38,990 nucleotides of DNA from Planctomycetota bacterium (GTDB lineage Bacteria; Planctomycetota; PLA2; JAEUHO01), in NCBI GenBank assembly GCA_030066775.1, contig JASJAY010000060.1, positions 1 to 38,990 of the forward strand, written 5' to 3'. Of this stretch, positions 1-8,792 are shown one piece after another. Both the position numbers and the translations under genes were made by a program. Below the pieces are notes generated by a model. It made no database searches and was not told the origin of the DNA. It saw nothing but the letters and a program-made list of their open reading frames with translations. Position 1 is the first letter of the stretch; every line of letters starts with the position of its first letter.

Positions 1-2
1 TG

Positions 3-755
3 CGCCTGACGATTCCGCCCGAGCCGAACGAGTACGAGGAGGAAGACGACGAGGTCGAGCCCGAGGACGAGCGCACGCCGCTCCAGAAGTCCAAGGACGC
101 CGTACGGGATGCGCTGCTCGCGCAGCTTGCGTCCCTGCGCGATGACGGCGAGGACGAGGCGTACAAGAAGCTGTTCCAGCAGGCGCGCAGCCTGCACGCG
201 GGGCATCTGCCCCTGCTCGTCGAGTGGCTTCGGTTCGTCTACGGCGACGGTCCGCCCTTCGACGACAAGCAGCAGGCGAACCGGGTGTACGCCGCGGCCG
301 AGAAGGTCATCGATGCGATCGACCGCGACGCGCTGACCAAGGCGCTGGGCGTCAAGTACGACAAGGAGGACGCCAAGGACCTCGCGCGCCAGAAGCGAGC
401 AAACGAGCGCAAGGCGGCGTACGTCGAGGCGCTCACGAAGAAGGCACGCGTGCTGCTCGAGGCCGGCAAGGCGAGCAAGGCCGACTTCGAGAAGACCTGG
501 GTCGAGCTGCGTCGCTTCGTCGACGTGAAGCAGTCCAAGTACGCGCGCTTCCGCTACGAGGTGGAGATCGCGAACGGCTTCCTAGGCAAGGCGCTCGAGA
601 TCGTGCGCGACACGATCAAGGAACACCCCTTCGAGAAGAAGGCCTATGCCAAGCGCATCGAGCTCTACGAGAAGCTCGGCTGGGACCACTGGGCCGCGCT
701 CGAGAAGCGCTGGCTCCTCCGGCGCTTCCCGCCGGGCGGGTACCCGCCCTTCTGA
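3..755 (+). CDS. Tripeptidyl peptidase II, C-terminal part (5'-truncated by the window)
   Basis: The frame is open from base 3 to the TGA ending at 755, giving 250 residues with no start inside the window. The sequence resembles the C-terminal helical region of eukaryotic TPPII. An acidic stretch (EYEEEDDEVEPEDE) is followed by an Ala-Ala-Glu-Lys-Val-Ile-Asp-Ala-Ile-Asp helix, then KALEIVRDTIKEHPFEK, LGWDHWAALEKRW and a terminal FPPGGYPPF, which parallels the animal ending [20 protein letters not shown]. TPPII is a giant subtilisin-type (S8) exopeptidase that removes tripeptides; the catalytic domain would lie upstream of the window. Bacterial TPPII is known from planctomycetes. I identified the family by recalled similarity, not by a search. 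A perfect palindrome (734-749) lies over the last codons, and an 11-bp hairpin follows the stop. Confidence 0.75.
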   Translation, partial: RLTIPPEPNEYEEEDDEVEPEDERTPLQKSKDAVRDALLAQLASLRDDGEDEAYKKLFQQARSLHAGHLPLLVEWLRFVYGDGPPFDDKQQANRVYAAAEKVIDAIDRDALTKALGVKYDKEDAKDLARQKRANERKAAYVEALTKKARVLLEAGKASKADFEKTWVELRRFVDVKQSKYARFRYEVEIANGFLGKALEIVRDTIKEHPFEKKAYAKRIELYEKLGWDHWAALEKRWLLRRFPPGGYPPF

Positions 756-771
756 TCGGGCTGCCCATCGC

Positions 772-799
772 GCACGGCGCGCGGTTCGGCGCGTCGTGC
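772..799 (+). terminator. Hairpin after the TPPII gene, no T-tract
   Basis: Bases 772-782 pair with 789-799 as an 11-bp stem containing one G-T pair, with a 6-base loop. It starts 16 bases after the stop codon. There is no run of T after it, so it is at best a weak or non-canonical terminator or an mRNA 3'-end stabiliser. The remainder of 756-984 holds only this and a -10-like hexamer. Confidence 0.35.
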
Positions 800-875
800 C
801 ACCCCTTGCGGGATCCTCGTCCCGGGTCGCCCCGCCGATTCGCAAAGCGAGGGGCCACGCGATCGCAGCCGAACG

Positions 876-881
876 TAGGAT
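876..881 (+). promoter_or_regulatory. Candidate -10 (TAGGAT) for the first HEAT gene
   Basis: The hexamer TAGGAT is preceded by G, matching the GTANNNT pattern seen before many genes in this window. It would leave a leader of roughly 100 bases before the ATG at 985. No convincing -35 box is visible. Confidence 0.3.
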
Positions 882-984
882 GGCGCCAGGACGTCGCCGC
901 GGGGCTTGCTGGCGACGATTCCGGGCTCGGCCACGGGGGGTGTGCCGCGTTGCACATGGCGACGCCGTGTGCAGGGGAGACGGG

Positions 985-3363
985 ATGAGCTCAGCCGAGA
1001 CGCGCGTTCGTGTGCTGCGTTGCCTCGTGGTTCTCGCGTTGGCTTGCGGGTTCTTGATGGGGAGCCCTTCGCTCGTGCACGCGCGCGGTGGGGGCTTCGA
1101 TCCCGGCGAGCCGCCGCCTGCGCCCCCGGAGGCGCCGCGGTTCCCGGAGGCACCACCGGCCCCGGGGGAGGATCGGCCGCCCGAGACACCGCCGGAAGCG
1201 CCGCCCGAAGCACCGCCGGAAGGCGGACCCTTCGATCCGCAGGGCGATCCCATCCCCCCGCAGCCGCGTCGGGAGCCGGCCGACAACCCGCCTCCCGATC
1301 TGCCGCCGTGAAGCCAGCTGCCGCCGGCGGAGTCTCCGCCGACCCCTCCCACCGACGTACCCGCAGATCCCACGCCCGAGCCGGACAAGGACCCCGCGCC
1401 GGAGCCCGACGCCGAACCCGAGCCGGACGTGCCGCCCACGCCGACCCCGGACGTGCCCACGTCTGCCGGGCCGGACGTGCCGACGACGCCGCAGGTCGCG
1501 GATCCCACCGCGGGTCCGCTCCCGTCCTCCCCTGTGCCGCCGACAACGGGCAGGCCGCCCTCGACCACCGGACGCCCGGGTGGACTGCCGAGCGTGCGAC
1601 GCTCGGGTGGACGCACCGCCGTGCGCGATGCGGCCTCCCAGTGGACCCTGTGGTGGGAGCTGAACCGCTGGCGCTATCTGCCGACGCGTGCCGAGGTGCT
1701 CGCGCGCCAAAGCAGCCGGATCACCGGCCGCGCCTCGCCTTCTGAGCTGCTCGACGCGTGGGAGCAACGCCGCTCGATGCTGGCTTCGTCGGTTGCGGTG
1801 CCGTACCTCTGGCGCGTGCTCACGCTGCCCACGGCGGCATCCGACGAGGTGCAAGCCGCGGCGCTCATCGCGTTCGCGCGCGTCGCACAGGAGCCCGAGG
1901 CCGTCGACCTCGTCCTCGGCTACGCGACGAACCCCAAGAAGACCGGCTACGTGCGCGAGTCGGCCGCGATCGCGCTGGGGCACTTCCATCGGACCGATCC
2001 GGCGCAGCAGCTCACCCCGCTACGCCTCGACCTGCTGCGCAAGCAGCTCTTCCAGATCGTCGACGACGTGCGCGCCCCCGTGCGCACGCGCGCCTTCGCC
2101 GCGATGTCCATCGGCATGTTGGGGGACCAGCCCTTCGGCAGCCGCTTCGCCAAGGACGGGCGGGTGGTGACGCGCGAGCTGTGGTCCCGCCTGCAGCAGA
2201 ACCATGCCGGTCACGATCTGCCGGTCGCGTTGCTCACGGCGTTGGGCATGCAGCCCCCGGCCGGCGTGCCGGACGCGATCCGCAAGGATCTGCAGTCCGT
2301 CGCCCTGGGCAAGCGGCTCTTCCGCCGCAAGTGGAGCTCGGTGGAGCGGAGCCACGCCCTCACGGCCCGCCTCCGCCTCGGTGGACGCGACTGGCCTGCA
2401 ATGCTGAACCGCGTGCTCGGCTCGCGGCAGCTGCCGCTGGAGGTGCGCCGCGCCGGTCTGATCGGGCTCTCCGCCCGGGCCCACGACCTCGACGTCGACG
2501 AGCGGGTTCCCGCCTTCGAGGCCTGGAAGGTCGGCATGCGTCGCGCGAAGGATCCGCTGACGCGAGGCCTGGCGACCATCGCGCTGGGGCATCTGCTGGC
2601 CGCGGACCTGCGCGCCGGAAGAGACGCTCACCTGATCGCCGCCACGGACGCCGGCGCACGGCTCCTGCGGCGTGCCGAGTCCGGGGGCAGCACCGTGCGC
2701 GGGTTCGCCGCGGTTGCCTTGGGTGTTGCCGCGCGCGAGAGCTCCATGGACCTGGCCGCAGCGCGGGCGTTCCGGACTTCGGCGCTCACCGTCCTGCGTC
2801 GCCAGCTTGCGAAGGGGCGCGGCGATGACGACCTCGCCGCCGCCTACGCCGCCGCGCTCGGCTTGATGGAGGACGAAGCCTCCGTTCCGTTGCTCGCGGA
2901 CATCCTGCGCGATCGCGGCCGGGCGCCCTCCGTCCGCGGTCGATCCGCCGTTGCCTTGGCGCAGATCGGCAACCGGACGCCCCGGGTCATGGTCGGGCTG
3001 CAGGCCGCCGTGATGGACCACCGCAACCCCGAGCTGCGTCGCGAGGCGGGCCTCGCGCTCTCCTTCCTCGCCACCGGATCCGAGAGCCGCATGCTCGTCG
3101 GCGGATTGACCCGCTCCGCCTCACAGCAGACGCTTGCGCAGACCGCCCTCGCGCTCGGCCAGATCGGTCAGCTCGAGGCCGTCAAGGGGATGCTCGAGGC
3201 TGCGCGCGATGCGTCACACGGGGCCTCGTCCCGTGCGCTGGCCATGGCCGCCCTCGGCCTCATCCTCAACCCCGACGAGCGTCCGAGCCTCACCCGCATC
3301 CGCTTCGACGCCAACTACCCCGCGCGCACCAACGCGCTCCACGAGGTGTTCGACATCCTGTAG
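985..3363 (+). CDS. Exported HEAT-repeat protein, family member 1, interrupted by an in-frame TGA
   Basis: ATG at 985 begins a signal peptide (Arg-containing n-region, hydrophobic LVVLALACGFLMG, cleavage near VHA) followed by RGGGF and a long Pro/Glu-rich linker. The frame meets TGA at 1309-1311 (codon 109). It continues open in the same frame, with the same Pro-rich composition, to the TAG at 3363 (792 codons in all). The later part has W220-x-x-W-W-x-x-N227, many HEAT-like helical pairs, and the ending ANYPARTNALHEVFDIL. Both paralogues at 21546 and 23534 share this plan, so this is one gene. It is either broken by a nonsense substitution or sequence error, or read through. A start downstream of the TGA (GTG 1429) would lack a signal peptide. 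HEAT repeats bind proteins; no enzymatic motif is seen. It follows TPPII on the same strand. Confidence 0.7.
1309..1341 (+). other. In-frame TGA followed by a 7-bp hairpin
   Basis: The TGA at 1309-1311 lies within the Pro-rich linker of the HEAT protein. Bases 1325-1331 and 1335-1341 form a perfect 7-bp stem with a GTC loop, starting 14 bases after the TGA. Such a structure could promote read-through, and its geometry loosely fits a bacterial SECIS. In DNA this GC-rich, however, short hairpins are common by chance. TGA is used as a normal stop by many genes here, so a changed genetic code is not an explanation. Confidence 0.5.
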
Positions 3364-3400
3364 CGCATCGCGCTCGGGTCGTACGAGGCGAAGCCGGTCC

Positions 3401-4006
3401 TCACGCGCCCCGCATGCCTGCGGGGCCGGCGCCGCCATCCGTGGGTTCGGTCGCGTGCCCGGTGTCCGGCCGCAGGAACGCGCGGCGGTAGTAGCGCAGC
3501 TCCTCGATCGACTCGCGGATGTCGGCGAGCGCCTCGTGGCGCCCGGCTTTCCTCGGCGGGCTGTACGCATCGGGATACCAGCGCCGCAGCACCTCTTTGA
3601 AGCTGGAGACGTCGACGTTGCGGTAGTGCAGGAAGTCGTGCAGCGTGCGCATGTGCCGGTACAGGAACGCGCGGTCCGTGTGCACGGAGTTGCCGCAGAG
3701 CGGCGACTTGCCGCGCTTGCAGTGCTCCGACAGGAAGGCCAACGTCTGGGCTTCCGCCTGGGCGACGTCGATGTCGGAAGCCGCGCAGGCTTCGAGCAGG
3801 CCCGACGCCGTGAAGTGCTCCCGGCTCCAGTCCGATAGCGTCGCGCGCTCGGCCTCGCCGACGTGGATGCGGATGTCTGGACCCTCGGCGACGAGCTCGA
3901 GGTCGGATGTGGTGACGATCGTGGCGATCTCGATGATGTGACAGTGGTCCGGATCGAGACCGGTCATCTCGAGGTCGATCCAGACGAGGTGCGTGTCGGA
4001 CGGCAT
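3401..4006 (-). CDS. orn: Oligoribonuclease
   Basis: A 201-residue DEDDh-family 3'-5' exoribonuclease that degrades RNA di- to pentanucleotides to monomers, the last step of mRNA and pGpG turnover in the cytoplasm. Exo I motif D11-L-E13 lies in VWIDLEMTGLD. Exo II D111 follows CGNSVHT. The family-specific VDVSSFKEVLRRWYP follows, and Exo III has H157 and D162 in GRHEALADIRESIEELRYY. The length is slightly above the usual ~180 because of a disordered Gly/Pro tail of about 20 residues. The start is the ATG at 4006. There is no ribosome-binding site, but GTAGGAT ends 9 bases upstream, so the message may be leaderless. It converges with the HEAT gene at its 3' side. Confidence 0.93.
   Translation of the reverse strand: MPSDTHLVWIDLEMTGLDPDHCHIIEIATIVTTSDLELVAEGPDIRIHVGEAERATLSDWSREHFTASGLLEACAASDIDVAQAEAQTLAFLSEHCKRGKSPLCGNSVHTDRAFLYRHMRTLHDFLHYRNVDVSSFKEVLRRWYPDAYSPPRKAGRHEALADIRESIEELRYYRRAFLRPDTGHATEPTDGGAGPAGMRGA
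3407..3426. terminator. Perfect 8-bp hairpin between converging HEAT and orn genes
   Basis: GCCCCGCA (3407-3414), loop TGCC, and TGCGGGGC (3419-3426) form a perfect symmetrical stem. It overlaps the last codons of orn and lies 44 bases beyond the HEAT gene stop. Being symmetrical it would form in transcripts from both strands. It has no T-tract on either side, so a role as a bidirectional terminator is only possible. Confidence 0.3.
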
Positions 4007-4015
4007 GCGGGGAAG

Positions 4016-4021
4016 ATCCTA
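4016..4021 (-). promoter_or_regulatory. -10-like TAGGAT for a leaderless orn mRNA
   Basis: Read on the minus strand, GTAGGAT ends 9 bases before the orn ATG. A -10 box at this distance puts the transcription start at about the A of ATG. No -35 box and no Shine-Dalgarno sequence are visible. Confidence 0.45.
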
Positions 4022-4114
4022 CGAGGGGGGACGGTCCGTGCCCCGCCTCGCGCCCTTCCCCGCGCGTCCTGGGTTCCTGCGTTCGCCTGCGGCTTCGTGG
4101 GCTTCGGCTCTCGG

Positions 4115-5629
4115 CTAGCCGCCGCCGCCGCCGCTCATCCACTCGCCCTTGGGCTCGAACTCGGTCGAGTCGCGTCCCTGCCGCATCTCGTCGCCGAGCG
4201 TCTGCTCGGACGACATGAACTCCATCGTGCGACGGACGCCGCCCTCGATGGTGTCCATCGCCTCGTCGTCGCCCTCGCACTTCTTGGCGATGGCCTCGTA
4301 GAAGCGCGTGATCAGGCCCGTCCAGCGGCTCTGGGCGTTCTCGAGCTGCTTCAGGAACTTCTCGCGGACGAACTCGGCCGACTTCTCGTCACCGATCTCC
4401 GCGAGGGTCCACCCACAGACGGCGCGCTTCAGGCCGTTGCGCCAGCCGCCGCGGCGGCCGCCGCTGGGCACGCCCATCTTGCCGAGCAGCTTCTCGACAG
4501 CCCGGCGCGCCTTCTTGTCGTTCTCGAAGTACGCGAGGCCGATCAGGGGGCCGAGGGCCGCGAACTCCGTCTTGGCGCCGCCGGCCTTCTTGAGCAGCGT
4601 GCCGCGCACGCCGCTGTCACCGACACCGCAGCGACCGAGCGCTCGGTACATGTGGTTGGCGATGGCCTCGTCCTTCTCGCGCGTCGCGCGCCCCTTCAGC
4701 GCCTTCACGGCGGCCTGGGAGCCGATGTACTCGAGCGACACGGCGGCGTTGCCGCGTACGAGGCGGTCCTTGTGCTTGAGCAGCTGAGCGACGGGCTCGG
4801 CCGCCTTCTCGAGCTTCGGCACGCCCACCGCGCGGATGATCGGGACGAGCACCATCGGGTCCTTCGGGTGCTCCGGGAGGAGCGCCAGCAGGGGATCGAT
4901 GCAGTCGCCTGCCTGGTCGTTCTTGACGAGCGACGTGCAGGCCGTCTCCTTCTCCTCCGGACCGCCTTCCACGACCTGCTTCAGCATGCGCTGGATCCAG
5001 GCCGCGCGCTCTTGCTTGTGCGCCTCGTCCGCACCTCCTTCGGGTGCCGCCGGGGGTGCCTCCGCGCCGAGGTCCGGGGCCGGTCCTTCCGGCGCCCCGC
5101 CGTCGGGCGCGGGCGCCGTGTCGACGTTCGACTTGAGCTTCGCCTGCGCGCTCTCCATCAAGCCGAGCAAGGCCTTGACGGCGGCATCGCCCTTGCCGTG
5201 GCTCCAGTACTCGAGGCGCTCGAGGATCTTGTCGCCGTCGGGATGCACGAAGATGTGCTGCGGCGAGACGATCAGGCCCTGGATGCCGAGCGCGCGCAGC
5301 TCGCCGTAGTCCGCGGAGTTGCCACCCGATGTCAGGAAGGCGCACACGAACTCGCGCGACTTCTTCACGATGCGCACGTCCTTGTACACGATCTCGCGCA
5401 GGCCCTTCGCGGCGGGCTCCTCGCGATTGCGGCCGTCGACGTACTTCGAGTTGATGCAGATCATCAGGATCTGCTGCTTCTCCTTCGCGCGGGCGAAGGC
5501 CTTCTGCAGGTCCGTCTGCCAGAAGACGAGGTCACCGGGCTGGACCTCGCCTTCCTCGGCCGCAGTGGGTGCGGAGGGCACCACCAGGAGGCAACACGCG
5601 AGCAGGGCGGGGAGCAAGCGCTTCGTCAT
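4115..5629 (-). CDS. Exported protein with thioredoxin-like fold and HEAT-like repeats
   Basis: 504 residues. The ATG at 5629 is chosen over an upstream in-frame start because GGAGG precedes it by 8 bases and it begins a good signal peptide (KRLLPALLACCLLVVPSAPTAA). Residues ~25-165 look like a thioredoxin-like domain: a DLQKAFARAKEKQQILMICIN strand-helix element, then FVCAFLTSGG and PQHIFVHPDGDKILERLEYW. The CxxC redox pair is absent (INSKYVDG stands there), so redox activity is unlikely. An acidic/Ala-Pro linker leads to HEAT-like helices (~250-400; e.g. RLVRGNAAVSLEYIGSQAAV). The tail ends in MSGGGGG. Function is unknown; a protein-binding periplasmic role is an inference. It lies between orn and the gatAB pair on the same strand. 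Confidence 0.65.
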   Translation of the reverse strand: MTKRLLPALLACCLLVVPSAPTAAEEGEVQPGDLVFWQTDLQKAFARAKEKQQILMICINSKYVDGRNREEPAAKGLREIVYKDVRIVKKSREFVCAFLTSGGNSADYGELRALGIQGLIVSPQHIFVHPDGDKILERLEYWSHGKGDAAVKALLGLMESAQAKLKSNVDTAPAPDGGAPEGPAPDLGAEAPPAAPEGGADEAHKQERAAWIQRMLKQVVEGGPEEKETACTSLVKNDQAGDCIDPLLALLPEHPKDPMVLVPIIRAVGVPKLEKAAEPVAQLLKHKDRLVRGNAAVSLEYIGSQAAVKALKGRATREKDEAIANHMYRALGRCGVGDSGVRGTLLKKAGGAKTEFAALGPLIGLAYFENDKKARRAVEKLLGKMGVPSGGRRGGWRNGLKRAVCGWTLAEIGDEKSAEFVREKFLKQLENAQSRWTGLITRFYEAIAKKCEGDDEAMDTIEGGVRRTMEFMSSEQTLGDEMRQGRDSTEFEPKGEWMSGGGGG

Positions 5630-5658
5630 CGATCGACCTCCAGGAGCAACCCGTCGCA

Positions 5659-5664
5659 AGCGTA
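5659..5664 (-). promoter_or_regulatory. Candidate -10 (TACGCT) for the thioredoxin/HEAT gene
   Basis: GCTACGCT on the minus strand ends 29 bases before the ATG, leaving a short leader with GGAGG. The identical octamer GCTACGCT occurs before the genes at 8892 and 17429. The rest of 5660-5826 shows only small GC hairpins. Confidence 0.35.
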
Positions 5665-5826
5665 GCCCCGAACGAGCCGGGCCTCACGGCCGCTGTCGTT
5701 CCTTCAACGCATGGGACCCCGGATTGGTAACGGAGTTTCCTCTGCTCACCGCGCCCCTCGTGGCGGGCTCCACTCTCAGACGCCGGGGGACCCGGTTCAG
5801 GTTCCAGCAATGTCGAAAGCGGCGGC

Positions 5827-7281
5827 TCAGCCGGAGAGCAGATCGCGCAGGACCTGCTGCACGATCTTCGGATCGCCGCGGCCGCCGAGCTGCTTCATCG
5901 TCTCGCCGATCAGGCGTCCGATGGCCTTCATGTTGCCGGCCCGGACGTCGTCGGCGGCCTGGGGCTGGGCCTCGATCGCCGCTTTGGCGGCGGTCTCGAC
6001 CGCGCCGCGATCCGAGACCTGGGCCAGGCCGCGCTCTTCGACGAGCTGGTTGGGCGAGCCGCCCGCCTTCACGATGTCGCGGAACAGCTCCTTGGCCGTG
6101 CGCCGGTTGATCGTGCCGGCCGCCTCGAGGTCGATCAGCTCGCCGAGCTGCTCGGGCTCGAGTCCCACCTCCGTGATCGCGGCCTTGTGCTCGTTGAGGT
6201 AGCGCAGGAGCTCGCCCGTCACCCAGTTCGTGACGACCTTGGGATCGCGGCCGTCGCCGGCCGTGCCGATCGCCGCCTCGAACCAGTTCGAGATGTGCGG
6301 ATCCTGGGTCAGGACGCCCGCGTCGTACGCCGAGAGGCCGTACTCCGCCTGGTACCGCACGCGTCGCACGCGCGGCAGCTCGGGCAGTGCATCGCGCTCC
6401 GCTTCGACCACGGCATCGGGGATGCGCACCGGCGGCAGGTCCGGCTCGGGGAAGTAGCGGTAGTCGTCCTCGCTCTCCTTGGTGCGCTGGTGCAGCGTGA
6501 CGAGGCGCTCGTCGTGCCAGCCACGTGTAGAGCGCGGCGTGTTGGCGAGCGTCTGTCCCTCTTCCTCGTAGGCCTTCGTCTGGCGCTCGATCTCGTACTC
6601 GATCGCGAGCTCGACCGCCTTCACCGAGTTGAGGTTCTTGACCTCGACGATCGGCGAGCGGTCGCCGTTCTCGAACACGAGATTGATGTTCGGCTCGCAG
6701 CGCAGGTTGCCTTCCTGCATGTTGCCGTCGGAGGTGCCGATGTAGGCGACGATCTCGCGCAGGGCGTCGAGGTAGCGCACGGCTTCGCCGGACGACGCGA
6801 TGTCGGGCTCGCTCACGATCTCGAGCAGCGGTGTGCCGGCGCGGTTCAGGTCGACGCGGCTGTTCGTGCCGCCCTCGTCGTGCGTGCTCTTCCCGGTGTC
6901 CTCTTCGAGGTGCGCGCGGCGGATGCGTACGAGCTTCGGGTTGCCTTCGTCGTCGTCGATCTCCAGCCGGCCGTCGACGCAGAGCGGCTGGTCGTACTGG
7001 CTGATCTGATAGCCCTTCGGCAGATCGGGATAGAAGTAGTTCTTGCGGTCCCACTTCGTGACGTCGGCGATCGTGCAGCCGAGCGCGAGGCCCGTGCGGA
7101 TGGCGAGGCGCACGGCCTCCTTGTTGAGCACCGGCAGCGCACCGGGCAGGCCCATCACGACCGGATCGACGAGGGTGTTCGCCTCCGCGCCGTACATCAC
7201 GGGGCTGTGGGAGAAGCACTTCGTCTTCGTCTTCAGCTGGAGGTGGACCTCCATGCCGACGATCAGGCGGGGCGCGCTCAC
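5827..7281 (-). CDS. gatB: Asp-tRNA(Asn)/Glu-tRNA(Gln) amidotransferase subunit B
   Basis: 484 residues, the usual length. GatB binds the mischarged aminoacyl-tRNA and phosphorylates the Asp/Glu side chain before transamidation with ammonia delivered from GatA. The N-terminal catalytic cradle is recognisable: VGMEVHLQLKTKTKCFSHSP, then LPGALPVLN, KNYFYPDLPKGYQISQYD and EDTGKSTHDE. FENGDRSPIVEVKNLNS and KESEDDYRYFPEPDLPP follow. The C-terminal helical and YqeY-like tail ends GNMKAIGRLIGETMKQLGGR. The ATG overlaps the gatA stop as ATGA (7278-7281), so the two are translationally coupled. The presence of GatCAB implies that the organism makes Gln- and/or Asn-tRNA by the indirect route. Confidence 0.96.
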   Translation of the reverse strand: MSAPRLIVGMEVHLQLKTKTKCFSHSPVMYGAEANTLVDPVVMGLPGALPVLNKEAVRLAIRTGLALGCTIADVTKWDRKNYFYPDLPKGYQISQYDQPLCVDGRLEIDDDEGNPKLVRIRRAHLEEDTGKSTHDEGGTNSRVDLNRAGTPLLEIVSEPDIASSGEAVRYLDALREIVAYIGTSDGNMQEGNLRCEPNINLVFENGDRSPIVEVKNLNSVKAVELAIEYEIERQTKAYEEEGQTLANTPRSTRGWHDERLVTLHQRTKESEDDYRYFPEPDLPPVRIPDAVVEAERDALPELPRVRRVRYQAEYGLSAYDAGVLTQDPHISNWFEAAIGTAGDGRDPKVVTNWVTGELLRYLNEHKAAITEVGLEPEQLGELIDLEAAGTINRRTAKELFRDIVKAGGSPNQLVEERGLAQVSDRGAVETAAKAAIEAQPQAADDVRAGNMKAIGRLIGETMKQLGGRGDPKIVQQVLRDLLSG

Positions 7282-8783
7282 GACATCACCTCCGCGGCCA
7301 GCGCGGGCGGCGTGTATCGGCAGCCCGCGACCTGCTCCATCTCGCGCGCGACCGCGAGCATGACGTCCTCGCGTCCAAGCGGCGCCCAGATCTGCAGGCC
7401 CAGGGGCAGGCCGCGCTCGTCCTGTCCGACCGGGATCGACATGGCGGGCACGCCGGAGAGGTTGGCGGCGACCGTGAGCACGTCGCAGAGGTACATCTCG
7501 AGCGGGTCGTCGACCTTCTCGCCGAGCCGGAAGGCGGGCGACGGCGTGGTCGCCGAGATGATCACGTCCACCGTCTCGAAGGCGGCGCGGAACGCGTCTC
7601 GCAGCGCCGCCCGGCTGGCCATGGCCTGCTTGTAGTAGGCGTCGGCGTAGCCGGCCGAGAGCGCGAACGTGCCAAGCAGGATGCGGCGCTTGACCTCCGC
7701 GCCGAAGCCCTCGTCACGCGTCTTCGCGTACATCTCGATCAGCGAGCCCGCGTCGTCCGTGCGGTGGCCGTAGCGCACGCCGTCGTAGCGCGCCAGGTTG
7801 CTGGACGCCTCCGCGGGTGCGACGAGGTAGTAGATCGGGATGCCCTGGGCGGCGACGGGCATGGCGATCTCGTGCTGTTCGGCGCCCTTCTCCACGAGCG
7901 TGGTGCAGGTCGCCTCGACGAGGTCGCGCGCCGCGCAGTCGGCGCCCTCCTGCTGCAGCCCGAACTCCGTCACGCGTCCGATGCGCAGGTCGCCGAGGAC
8001 CTCACCGGAGGCGGGCGCCTCGCCGTGGTCCACGACTTCGTGCTCGAAGGGGTACGAGGTTGCGTCGAGCGGGTCGACGCCGGCCATGGCCTTGAGCAGG
8101 GTCGCGGCGTCGTCCACCGAGCGGGCGAAGGGCCCGGGCTGGTCGAGGCTCGAGGCAAAGGCGACGAGCCCGTTGCGCGAGACGCGGCCGTAGCTCGGCT
8201 TGATGCCGACGATGCCGCAGAGCGCGGCCGGCTGACGGATGCTGCCGCCGGTGTCGCTTCCGAACGCCAGCGGCACCATGCCCGACGCCACCGCCGCGGC
8301 GCTGCCGCCGGAGGAGCCGCCCGGCACGCGCTCGAGGTCGTACGGGTTGCGCGAGGGACCGAACGCGGAGTTCTCCGTCGAGGAGCCCATGGCGAACTCG
8401 TCGAGGTTGGTCTTGCCGACGATGCAGCAGCCGGCCGCCACGGCGCGCTCCACGCAGGTCGCCCAGGTGGGGGGGACGTACTCGCCCAGGATCTTCGAGC
8501 CGCACGTGAGCGGTACGCCCGGCACGGCGAGGTTGTCCTTCACCGCCAGCGGCACGCCAGCCAACGGGCCCGCACGCTCGCCTGCCGCGACCTTCGCGTC
8601 CACCGCGTCGGCCTGCTCGCGCGCGAGCTCCGGCGTGACGACGAGGAACGCCTTCACGCGCGCGTCGAGAACCTCGATGCGCCGCAGCGCTTCGTCCACG
8701 AGGGTGCGCGCAGTCAGGTCGTCGCCGGGATCGTTGACCCGGGCCGCCATCTCGGCGACGGAGAGGTCCAAGGGATGCGTCAT
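7278..8783 (-). CDS. gatA: Asp-tRNA(Asn)/Glu-tRNA(Gln) amidotransferase subunit A
   Basis: 501 residues from the ATG at 8783. GatA is the amidase-signature glutaminase that supplies ammonia to GatB. The Ser-cisSer-Lys triad is visible: K82 in GVPLAVKDN, S157 in VPGGSSGGSAAAVASG, and S181 in GSDTGGSIRQPAALCG. The open frame extends upstream, but the family start and domain match begin at MTHPLDLS. There is no Shine-Dalgarno; GTACAAC ends 9 bases before the ATG, so it may be leaderless. gatC is not directly upstream: two genes on the opposite strand lie between gatA and gatC, so gatAB probably has its own promoter. Confidence 0.96.
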   Translation of the reverse strand: MTHPLDLSVAEMAARVNDPGDDLTARTLVDEALRRIEVLDARVKAFLVVTPELAREQADAVDAKVAAGERAGPLAGVPLAVKDNLAVPGVPLTCGSKILGEYVPPTWATCVERAVAAGCCIVGKTNLDEFAMGSSTENSAFGPSRNPYDLERVPGGSSGGSAAAVASGMVPLAFGSDTGGSIRQPAALCGIVGIKPSYGRVSRNGLVAFASSLDQPGPFARSVDDAATLLKAMAGVDPLDATSYPFEHEVVDHGEAPASGEVLGDLRIGRVTEFGLQQEGADCAARDLVEATCTTLVEKGAEQHEIAMPVAAQGIPIYYLVAPAEASSNLARYDGVRYGHRTDDAGSLIEMYAKTRDEGFGAEVKRRILLGTFALSAGYADAYYKQAMASRAALRDAFRAAFETVDVIISATTPSPAFRLGEKVDDPLEMYLCDVLTVAANLSGVPAMSIPVGQDERGLPLGLQIWAPLGREDVMLAVAREMEQVAGCRYTPPALAAEVMS

Positions 8784-8792
8784 GCGACGCGC

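Noticed and set aside
1309..1341. Selenocysteine codon with SECIS-like hairpin
   Set aside because: The geometry is compatible, but a Sec in a Pro-rich linker with no redox context is implausible, and GC-rich DNA makes such hairpins often. Kept only as a minor alternative for the in-frame TGA.
1429..3363. Separate HEAT gene starting at GTG 1429
   Set aside because: It would begin inside the Pro-rich linker with no signal peptide or ribosome-binding site, while both paralogues have signal, linker and HEAT in one chain.
5794..5805. tRNA T-loop-like GGTTCAGGTTCC
   Set aside because: The invariant A58 is replaced by G and no acceptor, D or anticodon arms can be folded around it.
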